Shown here piece by piece: positions 1 to 7,407 of a stretch of DNA of 9,228 bases. Source of the stretch: Pseudomonadota bacterium (lineage in GTDB: Bacteria > Pseudomonadota > Gammaproteobacteria > Xanthomonadales > Xanthomonadaceae). Position 1 is the stretch's first letter; every line of letters begins with the position of its first letter. The notes under the pieces are model-generated. The model was not told the origin of the DNA. It made no database searches and worked only from the letters and a program-made list of their open reading frames with translations. The stretch is from positions 1 to 9,228 of the forward strand of contig JAFAFD010000469.1 in the NCBI GenBank assembly GCA_023423675.1, written 5' to 3'. The position numbers and the translations under genes were made by a program.

Positions 1-10
1 ATGCAGGCTT

Positions 11-31
11 TTGACGTTGACGTTGACGTTG
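11..31. repeat. Hexanucleotide tandem repeat (TTGACG, 3.5 copies)
   Basis: TTGACG is repeated three times and followed by TTG, with no interruption. It lies 46 nt beyond the stop of the downstream kinase, apparently in non-coding sequence. The left neighbour is outside the window, so it is unknown whether the repeat also belongs to another gene. Confidence 0.85.
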
Positions 32-68
32 CCCTGGCTTGCAGCAGGTGCAGGGCTGCAAGCCCTGC
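31..68. repeat. Overlapping inverted repeats downstream of the last kinase gene
   Basis: Three pairings compete. GCAGGGC (50-56) pairs with GCCCTGC (62-68) across a 5-nt loop. GGCTTGCAG (36-44) pairs with CTGCAAGCC (56-64) across an 11-nt loop. GCCCTG (31-36) can also pair with CAGGGC (51-56). In the minus-strand transcript these lie just after the kinase stop codon and after, not before, a run of seven U (75-69). They do not look like a standard intrinsic terminator, but may form a 3' end structure. Confidence 0.6.
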
Positions 69-76
69 AAAAAAAC

Positions 77-3000
77 CTACCGCCCCAGTACGCGCGCGAT
101 CGCTTCCACCAGCAGCTCACCAGTGACCGGCTTGCGCAGGAACCCGCCGATGCCCGCGGCCTCCACCTGCTCCTGCAGGTCCGCGTCGGTACGCGCGGTC
201 ACCGCCAGCAGCGGCAGCATGTAGCCCTGGTTGCGCAGGTGCTGGGCCAGCTCGAAGCCACTCAGGCCCGGCAGGTCCAGGTCCAGCAGGCCGACATCGA
301 AATCGCCCGCGCTGATCTCGCGCAGCGCCGCCAGCGCATGGCCGGCATGCACCACCTCATGGCCGCGCGCGGTCAACAGGCCGATCACCACATCGGCCAC
401 GGTCGCATCGTCTTCCACCAGCAGGATGCGCAGCGCCGGCATGTTCGCCACGGCGTCCTCGCCCAGCGTCGCCTCGCCGTCTTCGCTCGCGTCGTCCTGC
501 TGCAGCGGCAAGGGCAGGCTCACCTCGAAGCGGGTGCCACTGCCAAGCTGGCTCTCCACCCGGATCCGGCCCTGCATGGCCTGCGCCAGTTCGCGGCAGA
601 TCGCCAGTCCCAGGCCACTGCCACCGTACTGCGCCGCCGTACGTGCGCCGTCGGCCTGTTCGAAACGGCGGAACAGGCGCTGCTGTTGTTCCTGGTTGAT
701 GCCCGGGCCGGTGTCGTGCACTTCGAAATGCAGGCCACGCGGGCCATCCTCGCAGCGCACAAGCAGGGTGATGGTGCCGCGGCTGGTGAACTTGACGGCG
801 TTGGACAGCAGGTTCAGCAGGATCTGCCGCACCCGCATCGCATCGCCGGTCGCCAGCAGGCCCGCGGGCAGCTGGTTGTCCAGCACGAAGCGCAGGCCCT
901 TCTGTGCAGCCAGCGGCCCCATCAGGGCGGCGAGATCCTGCAGCAGGCCGTTCAGCGCGAACGGTCGCGACTGCAGTTCCAGACGACCCGATTCGATCCG
1001 GGCCAGGTCCAGTGCATCGTTCACCAGGTGCAGCAGGTGTTCGCCGGCATGTCGGATCGACTGCGTGTAACCGCGCTGCTGCGGGTCCAGCGGCGAGGCC
1101 AGCAGCAGCTCGCTCATGCCCAGCACGCCGGTCATCGGCGTGCGGATCTCATGGCCCAGGTTGGCCAGAAACCGCGTCTTCGCCGCCGATGCCTGTTCGG
1201 CCAGTTCCTGCTTGTGCAGGGCCAACTGGTAGGCGTGCTGCCGCTGCAGGCGGCGCCGGTACAGCCAGGCGAACCAGCTGGTCAGCAGCAGTGCGATGGA
1301 CGCCAGCACCAGCAAGCCGGAAAGGCTGCGCCACCACGGCGGCTGCACATGGAACTCCAGCGCTTCCACCCGCGACCACACGTGGTCGGCCGAGCGCGCC
1401 TGCACTTCCAGCCGGTACGCACCCGGCGGCAGGCGCGAGAACAGGCGCTCGCCGCCCGGCCCCACTTCCACCCAGTCCGGGTCGTACCCGTTCAGCCGGA
1501 AGCGGTAGCTGTTGGATGCGGAATCGGCAAAGGACAACAGGCGCGCGACGATTCGCAGGTCACGGTCACCATCGGCAATCTGCAGCGGCGTGTCGTGGGT
1601 CAGGTCCAGCACCTGTTCGTTGCGGCGCACCTCCACCCGCTCGATCACCAGCGGCGCGCGCCGGGTCGAAGGTCGCACCAGGTCGGGATCGAACGCGACT
1701 ACGCCGGCCGGCGTGCCGGCCACCAACCGCCCGCTCGTCGAGGCGATCAGCGTATGCTCGCGGAATTCCTGGCTGGGCAGGCCGTCATGCACGCCATACA
1801 GGCGCACGCTCTTGCCATCGGCACCCACCCGCACCAGGCCGCGCGCACCGCTGGCCCAGGCCACCCCCTGAGCATCGACCACCAGGCCGGTCGCGGCGAT
1901 GGCCGGGTAGCCCTGCTCGCTGCCAATCACCGCCTGCCGCTCCAGGCGCCCCTTGCGCCAGAGGTAGCGCGACAGGCGTCCGTCTTCGGACAGCCAGACC
2001 TGGCCATCGGTCGCCACGTCGATCGCGTACACCGGCGTGGCCGGTGCCCCGGGCACGGGCTGGAAGCGCTGCGCCTCCGGCTGCCACTGCAGCAGGCCGC
2101 GGCTGCTGGCCAGCCAGATCCGGCCCTGCGGACCGCATTCGACGTCCATGTTGAGCTGGCCGGCCTGCAGGCCGTCGCGGCCGTTCTCGAGCTGCTGGCG
2201 CAGATGGCCATCCAGGTCGCGCTGCTGCAGGCCAGAAGCCAGCATCAGCCAGAGGCTGTCGCTGTCGCAGGTCACCATCGCATCGATGCTGCCTTCCATC
2301 GTGGCGTCGGCGCCGCTGCTACGGTCCCAGCGTTGCAGCGCGCGGGTGCGGGGATCGTAGCGCAGCAGCGCGTCGGTGGAACCGACCCATACGAATCCGC
2401 GGCCATCCTCGCGCACCGATGTCAGCCAGTGCATGCCATTGAGGAAGGTCCGATGCTGTTCGATGCGGCCGGAAACCGGATCGAACCGATCCAGCGCACC
2501 GTGGCCCCCGACCGTCCATACCCCACCATTGGCCGATGGGCTGGTACCGAGCACGTAGGCATTGCGCAGCGATGATGCGTTGTCTTCCAACCGCGAGAAC
2601 ACCGAGAACTGCCACCACCGCGGCAGCAGGTGCCACAGGCCGGCGTTGGTGCTGGCCAGCCAGATGCCACCTTCGCGGTCTTCATAGGCACCAGACCAGT
2701 TGGGCCGTACCTGGCCCCGCGCCACGGCGCTGTACAGCGGCACGGTCTGGTACTGGCCATTTACCGCGCGACCCAGGCCACTGCGTGTGTCCAGCCAATG
2801 CCCGCCCTGCTCATCGCGGAGCATCATCCCCAGTACCTGCTCACCGGCCGGCAGCTGCCATGGCGCCGCCTCAAAATGGCCGTCCGGCCTGCGCACGGTA
2901 GCGCCGGCCATGGTGCTGATCCACAGGCTGCCATCGGGCTCGGCGGTCAGGCCATTGACCGGCTGGCTGGGCAGCACGCCTGCTGCAATGCGCTCGAAAT

Positions 3001-3607
3001 CTGTACCGGTCCAGCGCGCGACGCCATGCTTGGTCCCCACCCACAGCGTGCCATCGGGCAGGGTCGCCAGGAACGGAATCGACGCGGCCGGCACGCTGCG
3101 CGGGTTGCCTGGTTCGGGCAGGAAGCGCTGCAGGCGGTCCTTGTCATCCAGCCGATACAGGCCACCGCCGTAGGTACCGACCCAGACGGCACCATCCGGG
3201 GTGGAGGCCAGGCTCCACACCGTATTGCTGGTCATCAGCGGCTGGCTGCTGCGGTCGTAGAAGCGCAGCTGCCGGCGGTCGGCCGACATCCGTACCACGC
3301 CGGCGTTCTCGGTGCCGATCCACAGCTCGTTCCGGGCATCGACCAGCACGGTCCAGATGCGGTTGTCGCGCAGTCCGTCCTCGGAACGCCAGACGCGGTA
3401 ATTGCGCCCGTCGTAGCGGGCGAGGCCGTCATTGGTGGCGATCCACAGGTAGCCGTAGCGGTCCTCGGCCATGCGGTTGACGGTGTTGGACGGCAGGCCG
3501 TCGAACACGGTCACCTGCCGCGGGGTCGGCGGCACCGGCTGCGCGGCCACGGGCGCCAGGACGCACAGGAGGATCAGCAGCAGCGTCGCCGCCCGCAGGT
3601 ACGCCAC
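77..3607 (-). CDS. HTCS-like hybrid sensor histidine kinase (propeller / Y_Y_Y / HisKA / HATPase / REC), downstream paralog
   Basis: An inner-membrane hybrid histidine kinase of 1176 aa with a large periplasmic sensor. A signal peptide (1-22, cleavage likely after VAA) is followed by about 14 repeats of the Reg_prop type (G-x-hW-hGT-x-xGL-x-R) over residues 27-650, by eye two seven-bladed propellers. A Y_Y_Y-type beta domain follows (653-755, with SRLPPGAYRLEV), then one transmembrane helix (762-783). Inside the cell are HisKA (LGHEIRTPM, phospho-His H819), HATPase (N box N936, G1 box D965-TGPGI, G2 box G995-L1001) and a receiver with D1066/D1067, phospho-acceptor D1109, T1137 and K1159. All catalytic residues are present. 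The GTG start at 3607 is chosen because AGGAGG lies 6 nt upstream and the signal peptide begins there. No AraC or other output domain follows the receiver, unlike classical HTCS. The ligand is unknown. It is probably cotranscribed with the paralog 98 bp upstream, since I see no terminator or strong promoter in the gap. Confidence 0.93.
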   Translation of the reverse strand: MAYLRAATLLLILLCVLAPVAAQPVPPTPRQVTVFDGLPSNTVNRMAEDRYGYLWIATNDGLARYDGRNYRVWRSEDGLRDNRIWTVLVDARNELWIGTENAGVVRMSADRRQLRFYDRSSQPLMTSNTVWSLASTPDGAVWVGTYGGGLYRLDDKDRLQRFLPEPGNPRSVPAASIPFLATLPDGTLWVGTKHGVARWTGTDFERIAAGVLPSQPVNGLTAEPDGSLWISTMAGATVRRPDGHFEAAPWQLPAGEQVLGMMLRDEQGGHWLDTRSGLGRAVNGQYQTVPLYSAVARGQVRPNWSGAYEDREGGIWLASTNAGLWHLLPRWWQFSVFSRLEDNASSLRNAYVLGTSPSANGGVWTVGGHGALDRFDPVSGRIEQHRTFLNGMHWLTSVREDGRGFVWVGSTDALLRYDPRTRALQRWDRSSGADATMEGSIDAMVTCDSDSLWLMLASGLQQRDLDGHLRQQLENGRDGLQAGQLNMDVECGPQGRIWLASSRGLLQWQPEAQRFQPVPGAPATPVYAIDVATDGQVWLSEDGRLSRYLWRKGRLERQAVIGSEQGYPAIAATGLVVDAQGVAWASGARGLVRVGADGKSVRLYGVHDGLPSQEFREHTLIASTSGRLVAGTPAGVVAFDPDLVRPSTRRAPLVIERVEVRRNEQVLDLTHDTPLQIADGDRDLRIVARLLSFADSASNSYRFRLNGYDPDWVEVGPGGERLFSRLPPGAYRLEVQARSADHVWSRVEALEFHVQPPWWRSLSGLLVLASIALLLTSWFAWLYRRRLQRQHAYQLALHKQELAEQASAAKTRFLANLGHEIRTPMTGVLGMSELLLASPLDPQQRGYTQSIRHAGEHLLHLVNDALDLARIESGRLELQSRPFALNGLLQDLAALMGPLAAQKGLRFVLDNQLPAGLLATGDAMRVRQILLNLLSNAVKFTSRGTITLLVRCEDGPRGLHFEVHDTGPGINQEQQQRLFRRFEQADGARTAAQYGGSGLGLAICRELAQAMQGRIRVESQLGSGTRFEVSLPLPLQQDDASEDGEATLGEDAVANMPALRILLVEDDATVADVVIGLLTARGHEVVHAGHALAALREISAGDFDVGLLDLDLPGLSGFELAQHLRNQGYMLPLLAVTARTDADLQEQVEAAGIGGFLRKPVTGELLVEAIARVLGR
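1097..1138. repeat. 42-bp tract identical to 4729-4770 (HisKA region of both kinases)
   Basis: These 42 bp are identical to 4729-4770 and encode the segment just after the phospho-histidine ([12 protein letters not shown]). Two further identical tracts link the genes: 807-838 with 4439-4470 (32 bp, N-box region) and 406-433 with 4050-4077 (28 bp, start of the receiver). All are direct repeats 3.6 kb apart and reflect paralogy of the kinase cores. Confidence 0.9.
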
Positions 3608-3613
3608 CGATTG

Positions 3614-3619
3614 CCTCCT
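3614..3619 (-). promoter_or_regulatory. Ribosome binding site AGGAGG of the downstream kinase
   Basis: A perfect AGGAGG on the minus strand ends 6 nt before the GTG at 3605-3607. It fixes the start of the downstream kinase, because the open frame continues far upstream without a stop and no ATG lies near the signal peptide. Confidence 0.8.
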
Positions 3620-3705
3620 CACACTGCCTGTTGATGGACCCCGCGTTGTGCGGCGTCGGCATGGTAAACCGAAAGTCAGGGCATTCACGCCAACCAGTGC
3701 CTCGA

Positions 3706-6700
3706 TCAGACATCGACCTGGCGTTTTGCCCGGGCCTGCTGGATCGCCGATACCAGCAGGTCGCCGGTCACCGGCTTGCGCAGGAACCCGTCGAAACCGG
3801 CGGCGAGCACCTGGGTTTCCGCATACGCATCGGAACGCGCGGTGACCGCCACCAGTGGCAGCTCGTAGCCCATCGCACGCAGCTGGCGGGCGATGGCGGT
3901 GCCATCCAGCGCCGGCAGGTCCAGATCGAGCAGGCCGACATCGAAGCCGTCGGTGGCAATCTCCGAAAGCGCGCCCAGCCCGTGCAGCACATGCACGACC
4001 TGGTGCCCGCGTGCGCGCAGCAGGCCGGCGATGACGTCTGCGACGGTCACATCGTCTTCCACCAGCAGGATGCGCAGGGCCGGCAGCTCCGGCACCGTGC
4101 TCACCTCCCTCTGCGCCGACGCCGCCTGCCGGGTCCAGGGCAGCGGAACCCATACGCGGAAACGCGCGCCCCGGCCCAGCTGGCTGTCCACGTCGATGCG
4201 TCCGCCCATCGCCACCGCCAGTTCCTGGCAGATCGCCAGCCCCAGCCCACTGCCGCCGTAGCGCGAGGCGGTGCGCGGCCCGTCGGCCTGTTCGAAGCGG
4301 TGGAACAGCCGGCGCTGCTGATCTGCGTTGATGCCCGGCCCACTGTCGCTGACCTCGAAGGTCACGCCATTGCCATCCTCGTCGAGGATCGCGCCCAGCC
4401 CCACGTAGCCGCGATCGGTGAATTTGACCGCGTTGCCGAGCAGGTTCAGCAGGATCTGCCGCACCCGCATTTCATCGCCACTGACGCAGACCGGACCGGG
4501 CAGCGCGTCCTCGCGCCGGAACGCCAGCTGACGCTGCTGCGCCATCGGCTGCATCAGCGCCTGCACCTGGTCGAGCAGGCCGTTCAGATCGAACGGACGG
4601 ATATCCAGTTCCAGGCGACCCGCTTCGATGCGGGCCAGGTCCAGCGCGTCGTTGACCAGCCGCAGCAGATGGCTGCCGGCCTGCTGGATCGAACCGGCAT
4701 AGCTGCGCTGCACCGGGTCCAGCGCGGTGGCCAGCAGCAGCTCGCTCATGCCCAGCACGCCGGTCATCGGGGTGCGCACCTCGTGGCCCAGTGTGGCCAG
4801 GAAGCGGCTCTTGGCCTGCGAGGCCTGTTCGGCCAGCTGCTGCTTGTGCACGGTCAACTGCCACTGCTGGCGCCGCCGCAGGCGCCGGCGGATCGACCAC
4901 ACCATCACCAGCAACAACAGCGAGCCCAGCATCAGGTAGCCGAAGATGGCCATGCCGCTGCGCCACCACGGCGGCAGCACCTTCACCTGCAGCCGCTGCG
5001 AAGCCGTCCACGGCCCGCTGGCGGTGGCGGCCTGCACTTCGATCGAATACAGCCCCGGTGGCAGCCGCGACAGCGTGCGCTGGCCGTCACCGCCCTGCTC
5101 CACCCAGTTCTGGTCATAGCCTTCAACGCGGAACCGGTAGCGGTTGCCCTGCGGGTTGGCGTAGGACAGCAGCCGCGCATCGATCTGCAGGTCGCGATCA
5201 TCCGGGCCCAGCAGCAGCGTGCCGGTGGCCGGCAGCGGCTGCCAGCCCCGTGCATCGTCGCGACGCACACGCACCTGCGCGATCACCAGCTGCGAGGGCG
5301 GCAGCTCCACGTCGGACGCATCGGGATCGAAACCGACCAGGCCGGTCTGGGTGACTGCGAGCACCCGGCCGTCGGCACCGATCGCCGGCGGCCGTCCGGT
5401 GAACTCGGCATCGGGCAGGCCATCGCGTTCGTTGAACTGCTGCACGCGCCGCGTCTGTGGATCCCAGCGCAGCAGCCCGCGCGGCGTGGTCGCCCACACA
5501 CGTCCATCGCGGCCCAGCGCCAGCCCGCCCATGCTGACCGGCGGCATGCCGTTGGTGGCATCGACGCGCTGGATCAGGCGCAGGCCGAGGCCGTCCCACT
5601 GGTAGCGTTCGAACGCTCCCTGCCGCGCCAGCCACACCTGCTGCGGGTCGATCCAGACCAGATCGAAGATCTGCCCCTGCGACACCCCGGGCACGGCGAC
5701 GAAACGGTCCGCCTGTTCGCGCCAGATTCCCATCGCACCGACCAGCCAGGTCTGGCCGCGCGCATCGAAGCGTATCTGCTCCACCGGCACATCGCCTTCG
5801 CCGCCCAGCGCGGCCAGCTCGAAGGTACGCAACACCCGGCCATCACTGGCGCGATGCTGCAGGCCGAGGTTCATCACCGAGATCCAGACCGTGCCATCCG
5901 GCGCCTCGCGCATCAGGTCGATGCGCTGGCGCAGGTCGGCGCCACCGGCAATGGGCCAGTCGTGCAGCGTGCGCCGCGCCGGGTCGTAGACGCTCAGGCG
6001 CCCCGCGCGGCCCAGCCACAAGCGGCCATCCGGGCGCGGCAGCACCGACCACACCGCACCGCTGCCCAGTTCGCGATCGCTGGCCAGCAGGCTCAGCGTG
6101 CCCTGCGCATTGACCTGGTAGACGCCGTGGGCCGAGCCGACGAAGTAGTTGCGGCCGTCGCTGGCCGCGCTCAGCAGGTACTGGCTGTCCAGCGGACGAC
6201 CATCCAGCTGGTACCAGGTGGAAAAGCGCCGCCAGTCCGGCGGCAGGTAGGCCAGCCCCTGGGTCAGCAGTGCCACCCACATGCCACCTTCGTGGTCCTG
6301 CAGCAGGTCCAGCACGCCGCTGTGGCTGGTCAGGAAGCCGCTGCCGCGGTCGCCTTCCAGGCGCCGCAGCTGGGCCGCATCACCGCGCAGCAGGCCATCG
6401 GAGGTGCCGGCCCAGTAACCGCCCTGGCGGTCGGCCAGCACGATCGCCGAACGCAGCTGGGCACTGTCGGCCCAGCGCGGCCGGCTGACCCGGTCCTGCG
6501 CATCGATCCGGTACAGGCCATCGTTCTGTGTGCCGATCCAGATCGCGCCCTCGGCGTCACGGCTCAGCCGCAGCACGCTCACCGCGCCCAGTTCGCGGGC
6601 GGCCACCGCTTCGAAGGCGGTGCCGTTCCAGCGTGCCACGCCCGCTTCGGTGCCCAGCCACAGGCGGCCCTGCGCGTCGACCAGGCTGCTGTAGATGGTG

Positions 6701-7245
6701 TCGCTGGGCAGCCCGTCCGCCGATTGCCGGAAGAAACGCAGGCTGCCGTCCTCGCCCATGCGGCAGACGCCATGGGTGCTGCTGCCGACCCACAGCGCAT
6801 CATGGGCATAGGCCAGGGTCCAGGCCTGGCCTTGGCATTCGTTGTTGAGTGCGTCGAAGGATTTGAAGCGCTCGCGGTCGGCATCCAGGCGGGCCACGCC
6901 CTTGCCGTTGATGCCGACCCAGACGCGGTCGAGCGGATCGACCATCAGCGTTTCGATCTCGTTGCCGGGCAGCGATCCGGGCTGTTCCGGATCGTGCTGC
7001 CAGACCCGCAGGGTGCCGCCGTCATAGCGTGCCAGGCCGCCATCGGTGGCCGCCCAGATGTGCCCGGTGCGGTCTTCGGCCAAGGCCAGCACCATGCGCG
7101 AGGGCAAGCCTTCGGCCGCACCGAAACGGCGCAGGCGCGGTGTTTCACCTGCCATGTCCAAGGTCGCCGCGGAGGTGGCCAACGCCACCAGCAACAGACC
7201 TGCCCCTGCGATGCACCGCCAGTACCGGCGCCAGCCGCTCTTCAT
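3706..7245 (-). CDS. HTCS-like hybrid sensor histidine kinase (propeller / Y_Y_Y / HisKA / HATPase / REC), upstream paralog
   Basis: A 1179-aa paralog of the next gene with the same domain order. A signal peptide (1 to about 27, positively charged [10 protein letters not shown] start, TSAA cleavage region) is followed by about 14 propeller repeats (52-650) and a Y_Y_Y-type domain containing [12 protein letters not shown]. One transmembrane helix spans 764-785. The cytoplasmic part has HisKA ([10 protein letters not shown]821), HATPase (N938, D967-SGPGI, G997-L1003) and a receiver with D1064/D1065, acceptor D1107, T1135 and K1157. It should autophosphorylate and pass phosphate to its own receiver. 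With no output domain, it needs an HPt protein or response regulator encoded elsewhere. The periplasmic part has just two cysteines (C137, C161). The ATG at 7245 has a GGGGG tract 6 nt upstream, a moderate ribosome site. It is the first gene of the minus-strand unit and is divergent from the yceI operon, sharing the 162-bp control region. The stimulus cannot be read from the sequence. Confidence 0.94.
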   Translation of the reverse strand: MKSGWRRYWRCIAGAGLLLVALATSAATLDMAGETPRLRRFGAAEGLPSRMVLALAEDRTGHIWAATDGGLARYDGGTLRVWQHDPEQPGSLPGNEIETLMVDPLDRVWVGINGKGVARLDADRERFKSFDALNNECQGQAWTLAYAHDALWVGSSTHGVCRMGEDGSLRFFRQSADGLPSDTIYSSLVDAQGRLWLGTEAGVARWNGTAFEAVAARELGAVSVLRLSRDAEGAIWIGTQNDGLYRIDAQDRVSRPRWADSAQLRSAIVLADRQGGYWAGTSDGLLRGDAAQLRRLEGDRGSGFLTSHSGVLDLLQDHEGGMWVALLTQGLAYLPPDWRRFSTWYQLDGRPLDSQYLLSAASDGRNYFVGSAHGVYQVNAQGTLSLLASDRELGSGAVWSVLPRPDGRLWLGRAGRLSVYDPARRTLHDWPIAGGADLRQRIDLMREAPDGTVWISVMNLGLQHRASDGRVLRTFELAALGGEGDVPVEQIRFDARGQTWLVGAMGIWREQADRFVAVPGVSQGQIFDLVWIDPQQVWLARQGAFERYQWDGLGLRLIQRVDATNGMPPVSMGGLALGRDGRVWATTPRGLLRWDPQTRRVQQFNERDGLPDAEFTGRPPAIGADGRVLAVTQTGLVGFDPDASDVELPPSQLVIAQVRVRRDDARGWQPLPATGTLLLGPDDRDLQIDARLLSYANPQGNRYRFRVEGYDQNWVEQGGDGQRTLSRLPPGLYSIEVQAATASGPWTASQRLQVKVLPPWWRSGMAIFGYLMLGSLLLLVMVWSIRRRLRRRQQWQLTVHKQQLAEQASQAKSRFLATLGHEVRTPMTGVLGMSELLLATALDPVQRSYAGSIQQAGSHLLRLVNDALDLARIEAGRLELDIRPFDLNGLLDQVQALMQPMAQQRQLAFRREDALPGPVCVSGDEMRVRQILLNLLGNAVKFTDRGYVGLGAILDEDGNGVTFEVSDSGPGINADQQRRLFHRFEQADGPRTASRYGGSGLGLAICQELAVAMGGRIDVDSQLGRGARFRVWVPLPWTRQAASAQREVSTVPELPALRILLVEDDVTVADVIAGLLRARGHQVVHVLHGLGALSEIATDGFDVGLLDLDLPALDGTAIARQLRAMGYELPLVAVTARSDAYAETQVLAAGFDGFLRKPVTGDLLVSAIQQARAKRQVDV
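4729..4770. repeat. 42-bp tract identical to 1097-1138 (HisKA region)
   Basis: This is the partner copy of the 42-bp direct repeat in the upstream kinase. The match ends at both sides by single-base differences (4728 and 4771). Recombination between the copies would delete 3.6 kb and leave one chimeric kinase. Confidence 0.9.
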
Positions 7246-7268
7246 CCTGAACCCCCTGTCCTGCGCCG

Positions 7269-7274
7269 ATTGTC
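7269..7274 (-). promoter_or_regulatory. Weak candidate -10 element for the kinase unit
   Basis: On the minus strand TGTGACAAT resembles an extended -10 (TG-n plus GACAAT, 4 of 6 matches to TATAAT), about 24 nt before the kinase ATG. The nearest -35-like sequence (TTGCAG) is within the left arm of the inverted repeat but at 20-bp spacing. It is a low-confidence call. Confidence 0.2.
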
Positions 7275-7293
7275 ACACAGGGCCGGGGTCATC

Positions 7294-7342
7294 GCTGCAA
7301 CAGGCTGTTTCCAGCCGCATTGCCACCACGAACTGTTGCAGC
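7294..7342. promoter_or_regulatory. Perfect 10-bp inverted repeat in the divergent intergenic region (candidate operator)
   Basis: GCTGCAACAG at 7294-7303 and its exact reverse complement CTGTTGCAGC at 7333-7342 are 39 bp apart centre to centre, with a 29-bp spacer. They lie between the starts of the upstream kinase (7245) and the first yceI gene (7408). A smaller hairpin is nested in the spacer side: GGCTG at 7303-7307 and CAGCC at 7312-7316 with a 4-nt loop. A paired operator, or a structure in the leader RNA, are both possible. I do not recognise the motif as the site of a known regulator. Confidence 0.55.
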
Positions 7343-7373
7343 CGTGCACACAGCGCAGCACAAGGCCTGTGCG

Positions 7374-7379
7374 TATGAT
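7374..7379 (+). promoter_or_regulatory. Candidate -10 element (TATGAT) of the yceI-b561-yceI operon
   Basis: TATGAT differs from TATAAT at one position and lies 28 nt before the yceI ATG, giving a predicted start near 7386 and a 5' leader of about 22 nt. No TTGACA-like -35 is found at 16-19 bp spacing, so the promoter may depend on an activator. The right arm of the inverted repeat is centred near -48. It overlaps the rejected ATG at 7375. Confidence 0.4.
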
Positions 7380-7407
7380 CGAGGCACCTTTCCGCCGAGC
7401 CCTGCCG

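Noticed and set aside
50..75. An intrinsic terminator for the kinase unit (7-bp hairpin plus seven A/T).
   Set aside because: In the kinase transcript the U-run comes before the hairpin, and in the opposite direction it reads as A. Neither orientation gives a hairpin followed by U.
77..260. A hidden AraC-type helix-turn-helix at the end of the downstream kinase, as in classical HTCS.
   Set aside because: The protein ends about 17 residues after the conserved receiver lysine (K1159). There is no room for a DNA-binding domain.
11..2575. An 854-codon open frame on the plus strand.
   Set aside because: It is antisense to the downstream kinase, whose motifs are complete. Its product is Gln/Ala/His/Arg-rich without recognisable domains, as expected for a shadow frame in GC-rich DNA.
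3620..3622. An alternative GTG start five codons upstream for the downstream kinase.
   Set aside because: It directly abuts the AGGAGG ribosome site, leaving it without a ribosome site of its own, and adds charged residues with no benefit to the signal peptide.
3608..3705. A separate promoter or terminator between the two kinases.
   Set aside because: I see only short, weak stems without a U-run and no convincing -35/-10 pair. Cotranscription is the simpler reading.
3608..4153. The open frame of the downstream kinase continues upstream to an ATG at 4153.
   Set aside because: That stretch overlaps the upstream kinase receiver and HATPase coding region, translates to low-complexity Arg/Ala/Gly sequence, and would bury the signal peptide.
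7375..7377. An alternative ATG start for the first yceI gene, 11 codons upstream.
   Set aside because: It lies inside the likely -10 element, has only a weak ribosome site, and would add residues before a signal peptide that already starts well at 7408.
3631..7407. A plus-strand open frame antisense to the whole upstream kinase that runs in frame into the first yceI gene (total 1476 codons to 8061).
   Set aside because: The antisense part has shadow-type composition and no domains. The real protein starts at 7408 with a perfect signal peptide. The in-frame join is a by-product of few stop codons in GC-rich sequence.
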